64,000 nt of DNA, from positions 1 through 64,000 of the forward strand of contig JAKFYK010000044.1 of NCBI GenBank assembly GCA_021730905.1. Reading direction: 5' to 3'. The DNA is from Betaproteobacteria bacterium. Its GTDB lineage: Bacteria; Pseudomonadota; Gammaproteobacteria; Burkholderiales; SG8-41. Shown here in pieces: positions 28,340 through 38,073 of this stretch (within the stretch, counting starts at the first letter, position 1; every line of letters starts with the position of its first letter). A model generated the notes under the pieces. It saw only the letters and a program-made list of their open reading frames with translations. It did no database searches and was not told where the DNA came from. Made by a program: the position numbers and the translations under genes.

Positions 28340-31090
28340 TCATGGCCCAATGCGATTGAGTAGAGCGCGTGCCTCCTCAAGTTGGTCGAACTTCCTGCCT
28401 GATGCCAACAGAGTCTTCAGTTCGCTCCGGGCACGGGCGGTGTCGCCCGCCTTCACCAGAGCCTGCACTAAATGGTAGCGAATTTCTGGATTGTCTTTAT
28501 CCAGCGACAGTGCTTTGGTAAGAACGGGCAAGCCTTCAAGCAATTTGCCCTGGCTCACCAATATCCAGCCTGCAGTGTCGGCCAGCCGCGCATCGTTGGG
28601 CTTTAACTGAAAGGCTTGTATCGCGTAGTCAGCTGCTTTGGGGTCGCCTTGCTGATGTAGTGCGATGGCGAGATTGTTGAGCGCGGGCGCATGCTTCGGA
28701 CTTACTTTCAGTATGGCCTGATAATGCTCGATGGATACTTTGGTGCGCCCAGCCTTACCTTCGATTTCGGCCAGGTAAAAACGCGTGCTGAGGTCTTCGG
28801 GGTGTGCTTTAACCCATTCCTGCAGCCCCGCGTCAGAAACGGCACCCTTACCAAGGAAAGTGCGAGCCTGATGCAGCCGTACACGAATCAGTCCGTTGGC
28901 TTCGAGGGCATTGGCGTTTTCAAAAGCCGCAGCCGCGCGTGCGTAGTCCTGCTGACCCATACCAATTTCGCCTTCAAGGATGTGACCGGTGGCCCGCTTG
29001 GGAACTAGCCGCTGAATTTGTTTTGCAAGGTCTATCGCCTCGGCATAGCGCCCGAACTGCATCAGGTTTTCCGCGAGCGCCGATTGGACGGCGATATTCT
29101 GCGGAAGAATTTTTAGGGTACGACGAAGGATGTTGTCGGCCTCGCGCAGGTTCCCATTACTTGAAAAGGCTTCAGCGAGCTTGATCTGCAGGGCAACCGA
29201 CATGGGTTCTAGTCGCGTGGCAGTGGCGTAGCTGACGATCGCCTCGTCTTTCTTTCCCATGGCCTTCTGAATATCACCAACCAATTCCGCCAGGCGCGCC
29301 TCCTTGGGGCTAAGCTCGCGTGCTTTCTGCGCTGGTGCCAGAGCATCGGCGGGTTGGCCTGCCTGCAATAGTGCGTTCGCATACACTGCAAAGGGCAGCA
29401 TGGAATCCGGATGGTCGTCCACCGCCTTGCGCAGCCAATCGAGTCCTTCTTTTTGGCGTCCCGCGTCAAATTCCATCGTGGCCAGCAACAGCAATGCATC
29501 GAGATTGCGCGGGTCAAGTTTGAGAACGCTCAGCATGCGCGCTCGTGCATCCTCCGGCTTCTTGTCCTTAATGTCGATCTGCGCGAGTGAGGCAGCGGAC
29601 GCGAAGGACTTGGGTTCCAGTTTAAGTGCCTGCTCAAAACTCGCTCGCGCCGCGGCCCAATCCTGCTTGGCGCGATACACCGCACCTTTGAGAAAATGGG
29701 TATCCGCCTTATCGGGCCGGCGCTTTTCCAGAGACTGTACAGCCCGCATCGCCTTGTCAGTTTCATTTTGTGCGATCAATATCATGATCAGCGTATGGTC
29801 AGCGCGGGATTCGCCCGGATTCAATGTAATAGCGGATTCAAGTTCAGCGATGCCTTTTTGCCGATCGCCGGTCTTGATTTGTACCACACCGAGCTTGACG
29901 CGGTTATTGGCGTTGTCCGGGTCAAGCGCCACCGATTTTTCATAATATTCCTTGGCCTTGCGCGTATGGCCGACCTGCAAATAGGCTTCTCCGGCCAAGG
30001 CCAACAGTTCGGCATCTCCTTCTACCAGCGGAATCATGGGCTCAAGCAGATAGACTGCGCTCTGTGGTTGCCCTTTGCGAATCAGTACCGCAGCCAGCAT
30101 TTTGCGCGCGTAGATGTTGCCCGGTTGCAGCGTAAGGTAGGCGGTGAATGTAAACTCAGCCTGTTGCAGCTCATTGCTGGCGAAGTGCATGGCACCTTTT
30201 AAAAGCAGACTGGGCATGTGGCGCGGAATGATGCGGAAAACCGCTGCCAGATTGTCGGTGCATTCCTCAAATTTGCGCTCACGCAGCGCTATGGAGGCCA
30301 GTGTGAATCTCAGCATGGCATTGGCGGGAGCACGCTTTAGTGCTTGCGCGAGATCGCCACGCGCCTCGGCGTACTTTCCGAGATCCGCGTAGGCCGCAGC
30401 CTGGCTTACTCGAGCTACGACATGAGCGGGATTTAAAGTGGAAGCCTGCTGATAGGCCTTCAGCCCCTCCTCACGTTTTGAGTCGCCACGCAGCAGGTCA
30501 CCTTTTGCAATCCATGCTTCAACGTTCGTTGGGGCGCTAGCCAAGACCTCTTCGGTCAGTTTGTACGCTGTCTTTCGATCATTCTCCACTGCTGCAAGTC
30601 TTGCCAGACCGAGCTTTGCCTCTGCCGGCTTGCTCTTTGTTGCGAGAAGGTATTGCGTACGTGCCTCGGTGAACTGCTTCAATTCTAATTGTGCACGCCC
30701 AATGAGCAGGGATACCTGGGCTATAGTCTCGGCATCAAGATCCTTGCCCTTGCGCAATTCGTCGATCGCCTGCTGATATTGCTCAGTTTCAATCAGTACC
30801 TGTCCGAGTGTCGGCAGAACGCGCGCCTGCGACACGCCGAGTTCCAGTGCCCTGCGCAATTTCTTCTCGGCGTCCACGGCCTCACCGACTTCGGCGTAAC
30901 TTAAACCGATCAGGGTATTCGCTTCAACGTTGTCAGGCTCTAGTGCAAGTGCGTTCTTGAGCTCAATGATGGCGGCTATGAAGTCGCCCTTGGCCCGATA
31001 GCCCTCTGCAGAGCGTATCAAATCCGACGGCGACGTACTGCAACCGGTGGTGAGGAGGGCAAGGAAAAACAGCAGTGTTACGGCCTTCAT
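28340..31090 (-). CDS. Second XrtA/PEP-CTERM system TPR-repeat lipoprotein (PrsT-type)
   Basis: MKAVTLLFFLALLTTGCSTSPSDLIRSAEGYRAKGDFIAAIIELKNALALEPDN...; lipobox LTTGC; ORF extends to 31390 but the signal peptide supports 31090. Confidence 0.85.
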   Translation of the reverse strand: MKAVTLLFFLALLTTGCSTSPSDLIRSAEGYRAKGDFIAAIIELKNALALEPDNVEANTLIGLSYAEVGEAVDAEKKLRRALELGVSQARVLPTLGQVLIETEQYQQAIDELRKGKDLDAETIAQVSLLIGRAQLELKQFTEARTQYLLATKSKPAEAKLGLARLAAVENDRKTAYKLTEEVLASAPTNVEAWIAKGDLLRGDSKREEGLKAYQQASTLNPAHVVARVSQAAAYADLGKYAEARGDLAQALKRAPANAMLRFTLASIALRERKFEECTDNLAAVFRIIPRHMPSLLLKGAMHFASNELQQAEFTFTAYLTLQPGNIYARKMLAAVLIRKGQPQSAVYLLEPMIPLVEGDAELLALAGEAYLQVGHTRKAKEYYEKSVALDPDNANNRVKLGVVQIKTGDRQKGIAELESAITLNPGESRADHTLIMILIAQNETDKAMRAVQSLEKRRPDKADTHFLKGAVYRAKQDWAAARASFEQALKLEPKSFASAASLAQIDIKDKKPEDARARMLSVLKLDPRNLDALLLLATMEFDAGRQKEGLDWLRKAVDDHPDSMLPFAVYANALLQAGQPADALAPAQKARELSPKEARLAELVGDIQKAMGKKDEAIVSYATATRLEPMSVALQIKLAEAFSSNGNLREADNILRRTLKILPQNIAVQSALAENLMQFGRYAEAIDLAKQIQRLVPKRATGHILEGEIGMGQQDYARAAAAFENANALEANGLIRVRLHQARTFLGKGAVSDAGLQEWVKAHPEDLSTRFYLAEIEGKAGRTKVSIEHYQAILKVSPKHAPALNNLAIALHQQGDPKAADYAIQAFQLKPNDARLADTAGWILVSQGKLLEGLPVLTKALSLDKDNPEIRYHLVQALVKAGDTARARSELKTLLASGRKFDQLEEARALLNRIGP

Positions 31091-31505
31091 TACTCCACAT
31101 CCGAAGGGCTTGCCGAATCCACCAAAACCAGCGGTCACAAGGTTGAACTTGCCGTTAACATCGAGCAGATTGTGCATCACAAAATTGTGTATCAGTCTCC
31201 GCTTCATAACTGTAGCTTGATGACCGAACAGATTGCTTATTTGGCGTGCGGAATAAAAGGATCTGTTTAAAACAAGATCAACTTCTTCATTATAACATCC
31301 GTCGTCTTGCAAGTGAGCGGTGGATAAGATGCTAGTACGAATAACCGGCGTGGTGCGGTCAAGCGAGCGAAGCACGCGTGACTCGTTCATGGAACACGCG
31401 AGAAGGGCAAGGGTGTTGAAATGATCGATCAGACGATCTTAGTGCCTTCCCAAGGGGTTAGCCGTCAATAATCGGCAATTCGTGAGGCGAGATGGGAGAG
31501 CGGGG

Positions 31506-33407
31506 CTAACGCTGTTTCGTGACGGCGGGGCGTTCCACCATTTCGAGTAAGCGCGTCCTGGCAGTAGAGACCCCCTGGTCGACGGCCGCGCGGCTCTCTG
31601 CATCAAATGCAGTTAGCACATACTCAACACGATTGAGTTTTGCCCCTGTTTTCCCCACGCCGACTTTTATCCGCCGGAAGGCGTCGGTTTGAAATGCCTC
31701 CAGTATGGAGGCAACGCCACGATGCCCGCCCGCACCGCCGTTCAAGCGGGCGCGGACTGACACCATCGGCAGGTCTAGATCGTCGTGCACAAGCACGCAT
31801 TGTTCAGGACTGAACGACATACTATCCGCAAGCCGCTTCAGCCCCGCGCCCGTGAGGTTCATGGCTATTTGCATCTTGATCAGACAGAGTGACCTGCCCT
31901 TCATCGAACCACGCGCAATCCACGCTTCCGGGGCTTTGTCCCAAGTGAATCCCAACGAATCAGCCAGTTTTTCCACCACCTCATAACCAATGTTATGGGG
32001 CGTTCCAACATATTTGGATTCGGGGTTGCCAAGACCGACTATCACCTGCTCATCAGGTTCGATAGTGTGTGGGCTATATGGTGGAACTTGCGCTACCGTG
32101 CCCAAGACAGGCGTGTTGCCTATCAATAGTGGCAGGCCGGAAGGCTTGTTTCGATTGGGACACTCATTGCAGAATGAGTCCCGTCCACAGTCGTCGCGCC
32201 AGCAGGCGACACTGCCGGTACGTGCCAGGATGATGCGAAGCAGGTGATCCTGTTTGCCTGTGCCTTTGAGCAGGACCAGGTCGCCCTCGCGTGTGATCGA
32301 ATTAACGTACTCAGCAGCATCCCGCACATGGCTGAACATGCGCAACGCGTCTTCTCGCCCGTGCTTGCGTGCCTTGAGAACGCTGGACGCCCAAGGCCCT
32401 ACGAATATCGTTATATCCGCAATTTGCTGGGCAAGGATCGCGGTTTTTTCGTACTTCCCCTCCTTTCGGGGGCCGGTGTCAGAAAGCTCACCGATAACGA
32501 TGACTTTCCGCTTGGCCCGCGCCGCCCTCATGAATTCGAAGCACGCGTCAACCGTCCATAGCGATGCTTTGAAATCGTCCCGGATGAACGTCACTCCGTC
32601 AGGCATCGTCACCGGTTGCATGCGCCCTTCAAACGGAGCAACGCTCGCAATTCCTGCGGCACATTCCTCAAGGGTCATGCCCATAGCCAGGCCACCCCCA
32701 ATCGCCCCCAGCACCGAAGGAATCCAGTGCGTACCGCATAGGTGAGTCTGGACTTTCACGCGTTCAGAACCCCTTACCAGAGTCAATGCCAAACGATCCG
32801 GCCAAACTGACCTGATGTCTTCAGCGCGGAGTTCAGCGTTGGGTGACATTCCATACGTGATGACCTTAGCGGCGCAGGTCGCCTTCATGGCCAAGACAAG
32901 TTCGTCATCCGCATTGAGGACCGCAGTGCCGGTCGCAGGCAAGCCCGCGATGAGTTTGCCCACTTCAATGGCAATCCCTTTGCGGGAGTGAAAGGCACTC
33001 CAATGATCGTTTCCAATTACGGTGACGATACCTACACTGGGTTGCAACAGAGCCAGTTTTGTGTCCATCACGCCAGGCCGGTCTTCACTCAGTTCAGCCA
33101 CGCAGAAGTCGTGCGTAGTGCGCACTCGCAAGATCGTCTTCGCGACCTCAGGCAGGACATTGAGAGAAGAGGGGCTTCCCACCCCCCGCCTCTTGTAAGA
33201 AAGAACTGCCAGCAACAGTTCTTTTGCCGTGGTCTTGCCAGCACTTCCGGTGATACCGAAAAAAACCGGCTTCTTGAGAAACGGACGCCAGCGCTGAGCG
33301 ATTTTGACGATAGTGAGGTCTACATACTGATCGCCTACTAGTTCGCGAACACGCCAAGCGAGACCATCGCGGACATACGTGTAAATTCTACCTAGCGTCG
33401 GGCGCAT
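31506..33407 (-). CDS. Fusion protein: MurF-like Mur ligase + Cys-rich linker + peptidyl-tRNA hydrolase (Pth) domain
   Basis: N-term P-loop GITGSAGKTTAKELL, ELSEDRPGVMD, GLPATGTAVLNADDE; linker CWRDDCGRDSFCNEC; C-term IVGLGNPESKYVGTPHNIGYEVVE, MQIAMNLTG, VHDDLDLP, GGAGGHRGVASI, RIKVGVGK. Confidence 0.85.
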   Translation of the reverse strand: MRPTLGRIYTYVRDGLAWRVRELVGDQYVDLTIVKIAQRWRPFLKKPVFFGITGSAGKTTAKELLLAVLSYKRRGVGSPSSLNVLPEVAKTILRVRTTHDFCVAELSEDRPGVMDTKLALLQPSVGIVTVIGNDHWSAFHSRKGIAIEVGKLIAGLPATGTAVLNADDELVLAMKATCAAKVITYGMSPNAELRAEDIRSVWPDRLALTLVRGSERVKVQTHLCGTHWIPSVLGAIGGGLAMGMTLEECAAGIASVAPFEGRMQPVTMPDGVTFIRDDFKASLWTVDACFEFMRAARAKRKVIVIGELSDTGPRKEGKYEKTAILAQQIADITIFVGPWASSVLKARKHGREDALRMFSHVRDAAEYVNSITREGDLVLLKGTGKQDHLLRIILARTGSVACWRDDCGRDSFCNECPNRNKPSGLPLLIGNTPVLGTVAQVPPYSPHTIEPDEQVIVGLGNPESKYVGTPHNIGYEVVEKLADSLGFTWDKAPEAWIARGSMKGRSLCLIKMQIAMNLTGAGLKRLADSMSFSPEQCVLVHDDLDLPMVSVRARLNGGAGGHRGVASILEAFQTDAFRRIKVGVGKTGAKLNRVEYVLTAFDAESRAAVDQGVSTARTRLLEMVERPAVTKQR

Positions 33408-33494
33408 GCTCTTGTCACTTTGTAGTCCAACGTCGCAGGGTAGCGGAATGGCGCCGTTAAAACGTGCAAAGCACGTCTTACCGAGCAGGTGTAT

Positions 33495-34619
33495 TCACTT
33501 GCGAGCGTGCCGGGCAACGAATGCCTGCAACTGTTCATCGTACATTCCCCGCCCAGATGCGTACTGGAGAATGTAAGTGCTGCCCGTGACATTGACTTCC
33601 AGTACAATGGGACCACGCTCGGTAAGCGCTATATCCCAGTGCTGGAATGGCAACATGGGAAACAGATGCGCGCCATGTGTGACCAGCTCCAGCACGTCCT
33701 TCCAATCAGGCAAGATGGCGCCAACCAGTTCTGCCCCGGTATCAGGGTGCCGGGTCAGCACCTCCTGGTGCATGCCGTAGCCGCGCACGACGCGTTCTAC
33801 TTGGCCGGTGTCAAGATCGACCGCCGCGAGCAGATTGCCGGCTTCACCCCAGGAGTAATTGTCGGTGATGTTATGACCCGTGATGACTTTCCAAACTGCG
33901 CGGAATGGCCGTACGCCAGTTTCATCGGAGAGCACCACCACGCGCACACTAGAGATGGCCGGGCCGGAGAGATGGCGGAGCGCACCGTGCTGGCTGAGCT
34001 GTTCCTGGAACAAATAACCACTCCCGGCCTTCACATATTTGCGTGGCGCATCCAAGCCGGCAAGAAACCCGACAAGCGGCAGCCGCTCGCCCGCCGCGGT
34101 CAGGAGTGCATCGGCGGCAGCGTCATACCCGAGCAGGGCAAAATCGCCCGAACCGACGTCGCCATAGACCGGCTTCGCAAATAACGGATACGGTGCAGGG
34201 CCGCGTAGCCAACTGCCGAGCGCATCAAGTAATGCGAAGTCCCGCGTGTCGAAAAAATGACGACCGTGCCGCTCGTACAAGCCATGCAGGCGCGGGATGG
34301 GTAATCCACCCGCTTTGAGCAGGGAATACATGCACAATTTGTCGAATACCAGATTGCGCCAAGCGGGAGGGTTCAACTGGTCGTCGATCCAGTGCAGCAT
34401 GCGCCAGCCGGCGACATGCTCTTTCGGGTAGCGCCCAGTGAATTCGTCAGAGAATAGGCGAAAGTCGAAGTAGTCGCTAATGCCGAAATGAGTTGCGCGC
34501 ATCTTTAGCGAGAGAATCTCGCGCGCTTGGTGCGACCAACTCTTACCGGTCTGAGCGCGCACGGCAGCTAAGTTTCTGAAGAGTTCACTTGCGTAACGCC
34601 ATCCAGGCAAAGCTGCCAT
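33495..34619 (-). CDS. Sugar-transfer-associated-type ATP-grasp protein
   Basis: FDKLCMYSLLKAGGLPIPRLHGLY, PLFAKPVYGDVGSGDFALLG, LFQEQLSQHG, HWDIALTERGPIVLEVN. ORF allows start at 34685. Confidence 0.75.
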   Translation of the reverse strand: MAALPGWRYASELFRNLAAVRAQTGKSWSHQAREILSLKMRATHFGISDYFDFRLFSDEFTGRYPKEHVAGWRMLHWIDDQLNPPAWRNLVFDKLCMYSLLKAGGLPIPRLHGLYERHGRHFFDTRDFALLDALGSWLRGPAPYPLFAKPVYGDVGSGDFALLGYDAAADALLTAAGERLPLVGFLAGLDAPRKYVKAGSGYLFQEQLSQHGALRHLSGPAISSVRVVVLSDETGVRPFRAVWKVITGHNITDNYSWGEAGNLLAAVDLDTGQVERVVRGYGMHQEVLTRHPDTGAELVGAILPDWKDVLELVTHGAHLFPMLPFQHWDIALTERGPIVLEVNVTGSTYILQYASGRGMYDEQLQAFVARHARK

Positions 34620-34656
34620 AAACCTTTCCCTGATCCTTCGCGGGTTGAAACGATAA

Positions 34657-35748
34657 CTACTTGCGGCGCGCTCTGAGCGCATCAAGCATCAGTTCGTTAA
34701 GCATGCCCGAGTGCGTGACTGCCTGCGGAATACCAAGATCGGCCTCGGTGTTGACTTCCATCAAAACCGGCCCATCTTCGCAGATTGCCACATCCCAGTT
34801 CTGCAGACACAGGCCCGGAAAATGTGGCGCCACCGCGAGGCAAAGTTCTACAACCCGGTCCCAATGCGGCAGCCTAAAGCCTTGCAGCGTGCGCCCCGTA
34901 GTCGGATGACAGACGACAGGATCGGCTGCAGGCCCAAGACCGCCGATCGTATTGCCCACCGTTCCCGTCTTGACATCGACTGCCGCGATAAGGTTTCCGT
35001 GCCTCCCGAGGGAGAAGTTGTCGGTCATGTTGCTCCCTGCGACCACTTTCCAGAACGCGGTGTGTATCCTAGGTATAGTCCCAACGACAACCACGATTAC
35101 CCGGATGCAGCTGATGCGGGGGCCGGTTATCTCGGCGATCTCGCCATGCGGTATCAGCACTTCCTGCAAGAGCTTGCCGTCATACGGCTCGAACTCGAAA
35201 TCCGCAAGCAGTTCATCCATTCCGGTGAGCGTGCCGTCCAGCAAACGGAACTGATCGGAATCCTGCAGATAAGCGGAAATACCAAGCGCGCCACGCCCAT
35301 AGGTACCACATACCGGCTTGACGAACACGGGATAGGGTGCGTCGAAGCGCAGAAAGGCCCGGACGTCTTCCAGCGTGGCGAGCCGCTTTTCATCGCCAAT
35401 GAACCGGCCCTTTCTGTTGAAAATGGCGTGGGTCAGGGGAATCGGAAAACCGAACCTGGCGAGCAGAGCGTAGGTGATGACTTTGTCGTTCGCAAGGACG
35501 CGAGAATGCGAAGCATTAAGACTGCGGTCGAGAAACGTACTGTAACGGCGCCCAATGAAGCTCGCCTTCGATGTACCGCCATACAAGCTGTCGTCGAAGA
35601 GACGAAGATCGTAATACTCGGTCAAGCCAAGGGCGCGCGGAGACAGCCGTAACTTGAGAATCTCTAGGAACTGACTCAGCCGGCTCTTTCCCGTCCGCGC
35701 CCTGGCATCAGCCGCCATGCGAGAAACCGCCATGATATTTTTCAGCAT
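34657..35748 (-). CDS. Sugar-transfer-associated-type ATP-grasp protein (paralog)
   Basis: NDKVITYALLARFGFPIPLTHAIF, PVFVKPVCGTYGRGALGIS, LLQEVLIPHGEIAEITGPRISCIRVIVVV, NWDVAICEDGPVLMEVN. Confidence 0.75.
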   Translation of the reverse strand: MLKNIMAVSRMAADARARTGKSRLSQFLEILKLRLSPRALGLTEYYDLRLFDDSLYGGTSKASFIGRRYSTFLDRSLNASHSRVLANDKVITYALLARFGFPIPLTHAIFNRKGRFIGDEKRLATLEDVRAFLRFDAPYPVFVKPVCGTYGRGALGISAYLQDSDQFRLLDGTLTGMDELLADFEFEPYDGKLLQEVLIPHGEIAEITGPRISCIRVIVVVVGTIPRIHTAFWKVVAGSNMTDNFSLGRHGNLIAAVDVKTGTVGNTIGGLGPAADPVVCHPTTGRTLQGFRLPHWDRVVELCLAVAPHFPGLCLQNWDVAICEDGPVLMEVNTEADLGIPQAVTHSGMLNELMLDALRARRK

Positions 35749-36243
35749 AACGCAGATCAGGTTGTTGTCATTTGTGTGAATGACGCGTATTCGGTCCAGG
35801 TTGGCAGTGCGCTCAACTTACTCGCTTTCAGTGTGAGGCATCATCGGCAATGATCTGCGGTGAGACGCGCCGAACACTCTCGATATTTCTCACAGCGCGT
35901 ACTCCTTGTAGCCTTTGATGCAATAGCGCAAGTTGATGTCGTCAATCTCTTTTCAACTGTGACTCGCTACCATCGCATCGTTGAACGTGTAACAATATAC
36001 CATGCTGTGTTCGGCGAACTCGCGCAGTAACTGGCTGTGGAAGGCGCACTGAATATTGAGGATATGAACGGTGGCCGCGCCACTGCTTCTCTGTCCTATG
36101 TATTTCAATACGGCCGAATTCCGCGACTGCGGTCTACCACTGCGAATTTAGCGCGCAAGTTCACGTGACTCGAACGCGCGAGTTCTCCTCGGAGCAATCG
36201 GAACCTATTATACTGGCCACTATTGTTAGCAATTCAGTCAGCC

Positions 36244-38073
36244 ATGGAACATCAGAAAATCCGCACGCGTATTCACCAAGCTTTACGTGCTAGCGCGGTA
36301 TTCGGCGCGCTAGGGGACGAGCCCTTGGCTGACCTGGTGGACGCGATGGAGTGGCGCGAAGTGCTCGGTGGCGCAAGCGTGTTCAGCGAGGGCGATCCCT
36401 CCGACAGCGCTGTCTTTGTCATCAGCGGCGGTTTGCGCGTATCGCGCCGTGACCGCGACGGGCAGGTCTTGCTCTATAACCAAGTTTACCCGGGCCAGTG
36501 TATCGGTGAGATCAACATGATTCTGCAGCAGCCGCGCGCCCAAGATGTTACTGCCGTGCGTGACTCCACGCTGGCGCTGCTGCGCCGGGATGCCTATGAG
36601 GCGTTGCTGGTGCGTTATCCTCTGGCCGTGAGCGGGGTGTTCCTGAAGGCGGTTTATGACCGCCTGCGTTTTGACAGCAAGGTGAAGGATAAAGGGCTCG
36701 CTCAGACCTTTGCTGTCGTACCGCTGCATGAGGGCGTCGATGTTCATGCGCTCACCGGCGCTCTGGTGCAGGCCCTTGCCAAGAGCGGAGCGGCGGCAAA
36801 TGAGCGCGTTGGGCACTTGTGGGTCCGTCCTGACACGCAGCAAATCCTGCTCGGCGGCGAGCCGCTAACCGACCCCGAGAGTGTCGGGGCGCTGCAGTAC
36901 ACCCATGAGGTAATGGTCTTCGAGGCAGAGGCTCGTGCCAGCGACTGGACACGCTACGCCCTGCGCCAGGCCGATCAAGTGATCTTCGTGGCGGCTGCGG
37001 GCAGCCCCTCGGGTTTAAGCGCAATCGAGCGCGAGTTGATGCAAGAGCCGGGCTACCAGCTCAAACGCCATCATTTGGTTCTGATGCACCCAAGCAGCAG
37101 TGGCCAACCCGAACTTCCAACGCCTTGGCTGAAAGCACGTAGCGTCGAGCGCATTTACCCGCTGCGTACCGGTTCCGTGACGGATAGTGAGCATTTGGCG
37201 CGCTTTCTCACTGGCAGAGCGGTCGGCGTGGTGCTGGGCGGCGGTGGCGCGCGCGGTTTTGCCCATCTGGGCGTGCTCAAGGCGCTTGCCGAAGCCAACA
37301 TCCCGACAGACCTGATAGGTGGCAACAGCATGGGCGCACTGATAGGCGCGCAGGTGGCCTGCGGCGACTCGTTGGAGCAAATTCTTGCCCAGACCGTGCG
37401 CTTTGCCTCCGGCGGTGAGCGCCTCACCATGCCACTGGTGTCCTTGGTATCAGGCCGACGTGTCGAGCGCGACTTGAAGCGCATGTTCGGCGAGCGCCTC
37501 ATCGAGGAACTGTGGCGGCCCTTCTTTGCCGCGGCTTGCAATCTAAGCCGCGGTAGTACCACGGTGCAAGATCAGGGCTTGTTATGGCGAGCCGTGCTGG
37601 CCAGCAATTCGCCCGCCGGCCTTTTCCCGCCGGTGCTGTACAACGGCGAGCTACTGGTGGACGGCGCGATTCTGGAGAACGTGCCGGTGCAGCCGATGCG
37701 CATGCGATTGGGCGCACCGCTGGAGCGTCGGCACGGCAACGGTAGTGTGATTGCGATTGATGTGGACGTGCGCACGAATTTGCGGGCCGATGTGGGCCTC
37801 GCGCGTCTCACACCTCTGAGCACCCTTAAGCGTCATCTGCGCTCAGGCGCACCCGCCTCGCCCGGTATTGCCGAGATCCTCTATAGCGCCGGCCATATAG
37901 GCGGCGCGAGCCGGCGTGGCCAGACCATGGCTCAGGCGAATTACTATTTGGAGCCGCCAGTGGCCGAGTTTCCTCTGATGGCTTACGAGCGCGCCGCCGA
38001 GATAGCCGATGCCGGGTATCGCTATGCTATAGAAAAGATAAGTCAATGGGATCGCAGCAACCTGCCGCTTTGA
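36244..38073 (+). CDS. Cyclic nucleotide-binding domain + patatin-like phospholipase (NTE-type)
   Basis: cNMP-binding fold VFSEGDPSDSAVFVISGGLRVSRRDRDGQVLLYNQVYPGQCIGEI; patatin GGGGARGFAHLGVLKAL, GNSMG, DGAILENVPV. Start may be 36223. Confidence 0.85.
   Translation: MEHQKIRTRIHQALRASAVFGALGDEPLADLVDAMEWREVLGGASVFSEGDPSDSAVFVISGGLRVSRRDRDGQVLLYNQVYPGQCIGEINMILQQPRAQDVTAVRDSTLALLRRDAYEALLVRYPLAVSGVFLKAVYDRLRFDSKVKDKGLAQTFAVVPLHEGVDVHALTGALVQALAKSGAAANERVGHLWVRPDTQQILLGGEPLTDPESVGALQYTHEVMVFEAEARASDWTRYALRQADQVIFVAAAGSPSGLSAIERELMQEPGYQLKRHHLVLMHPSSSGQPELPTPWLKARSVERIYPLRTGSVTDSEHLARFLTGRAVGVVLGGGGARGFAHLGVLKALAEANIPTDLIGGNSMGALIGAQVACGDSLEQILAQTVRFASGGERLTMPLVSLVSGRRVERDLKRMFGERLIEELWRPFFAAACNLSRGSTTVQDQGLLWRAVLASNSPAGLFPPVLYNGELLVDGAILENVPVQPMRMRLGAPLERRHGNGSVIAIDVDVRTNLRADVGLARLTPLSTLKRHLRSGAPASPGIAEILYSAGHIGGASRRGQTMAQANYYLEPPVAEFPLMAYERAAEIADAGYRYAIEKISQWDRSNLPL

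Noticed and set aside
29304-29945. Long antisense ORFs (e.g. 29304..29945, 34711..35652, 39753..40439, 53074..54204)
   Set aside because: All lie opposite strongly supported genes in high-GC DNA and show no recognisable domains.
31091-31390. N-terminal 100 aa of ORF 28340..31390
   Set aside because: A signal peptide with lipobox begins at 31090; the upstream extension has no recognisable domain.
1-31500. Exosortase (XrtA/EpsH) or archaeosortase gene in this window
   Set aside because: No ORF with the multi-TM Cys/Arg/His exosortase pattern; presumably lies upstream of the window with the rest of the EPS cluster.
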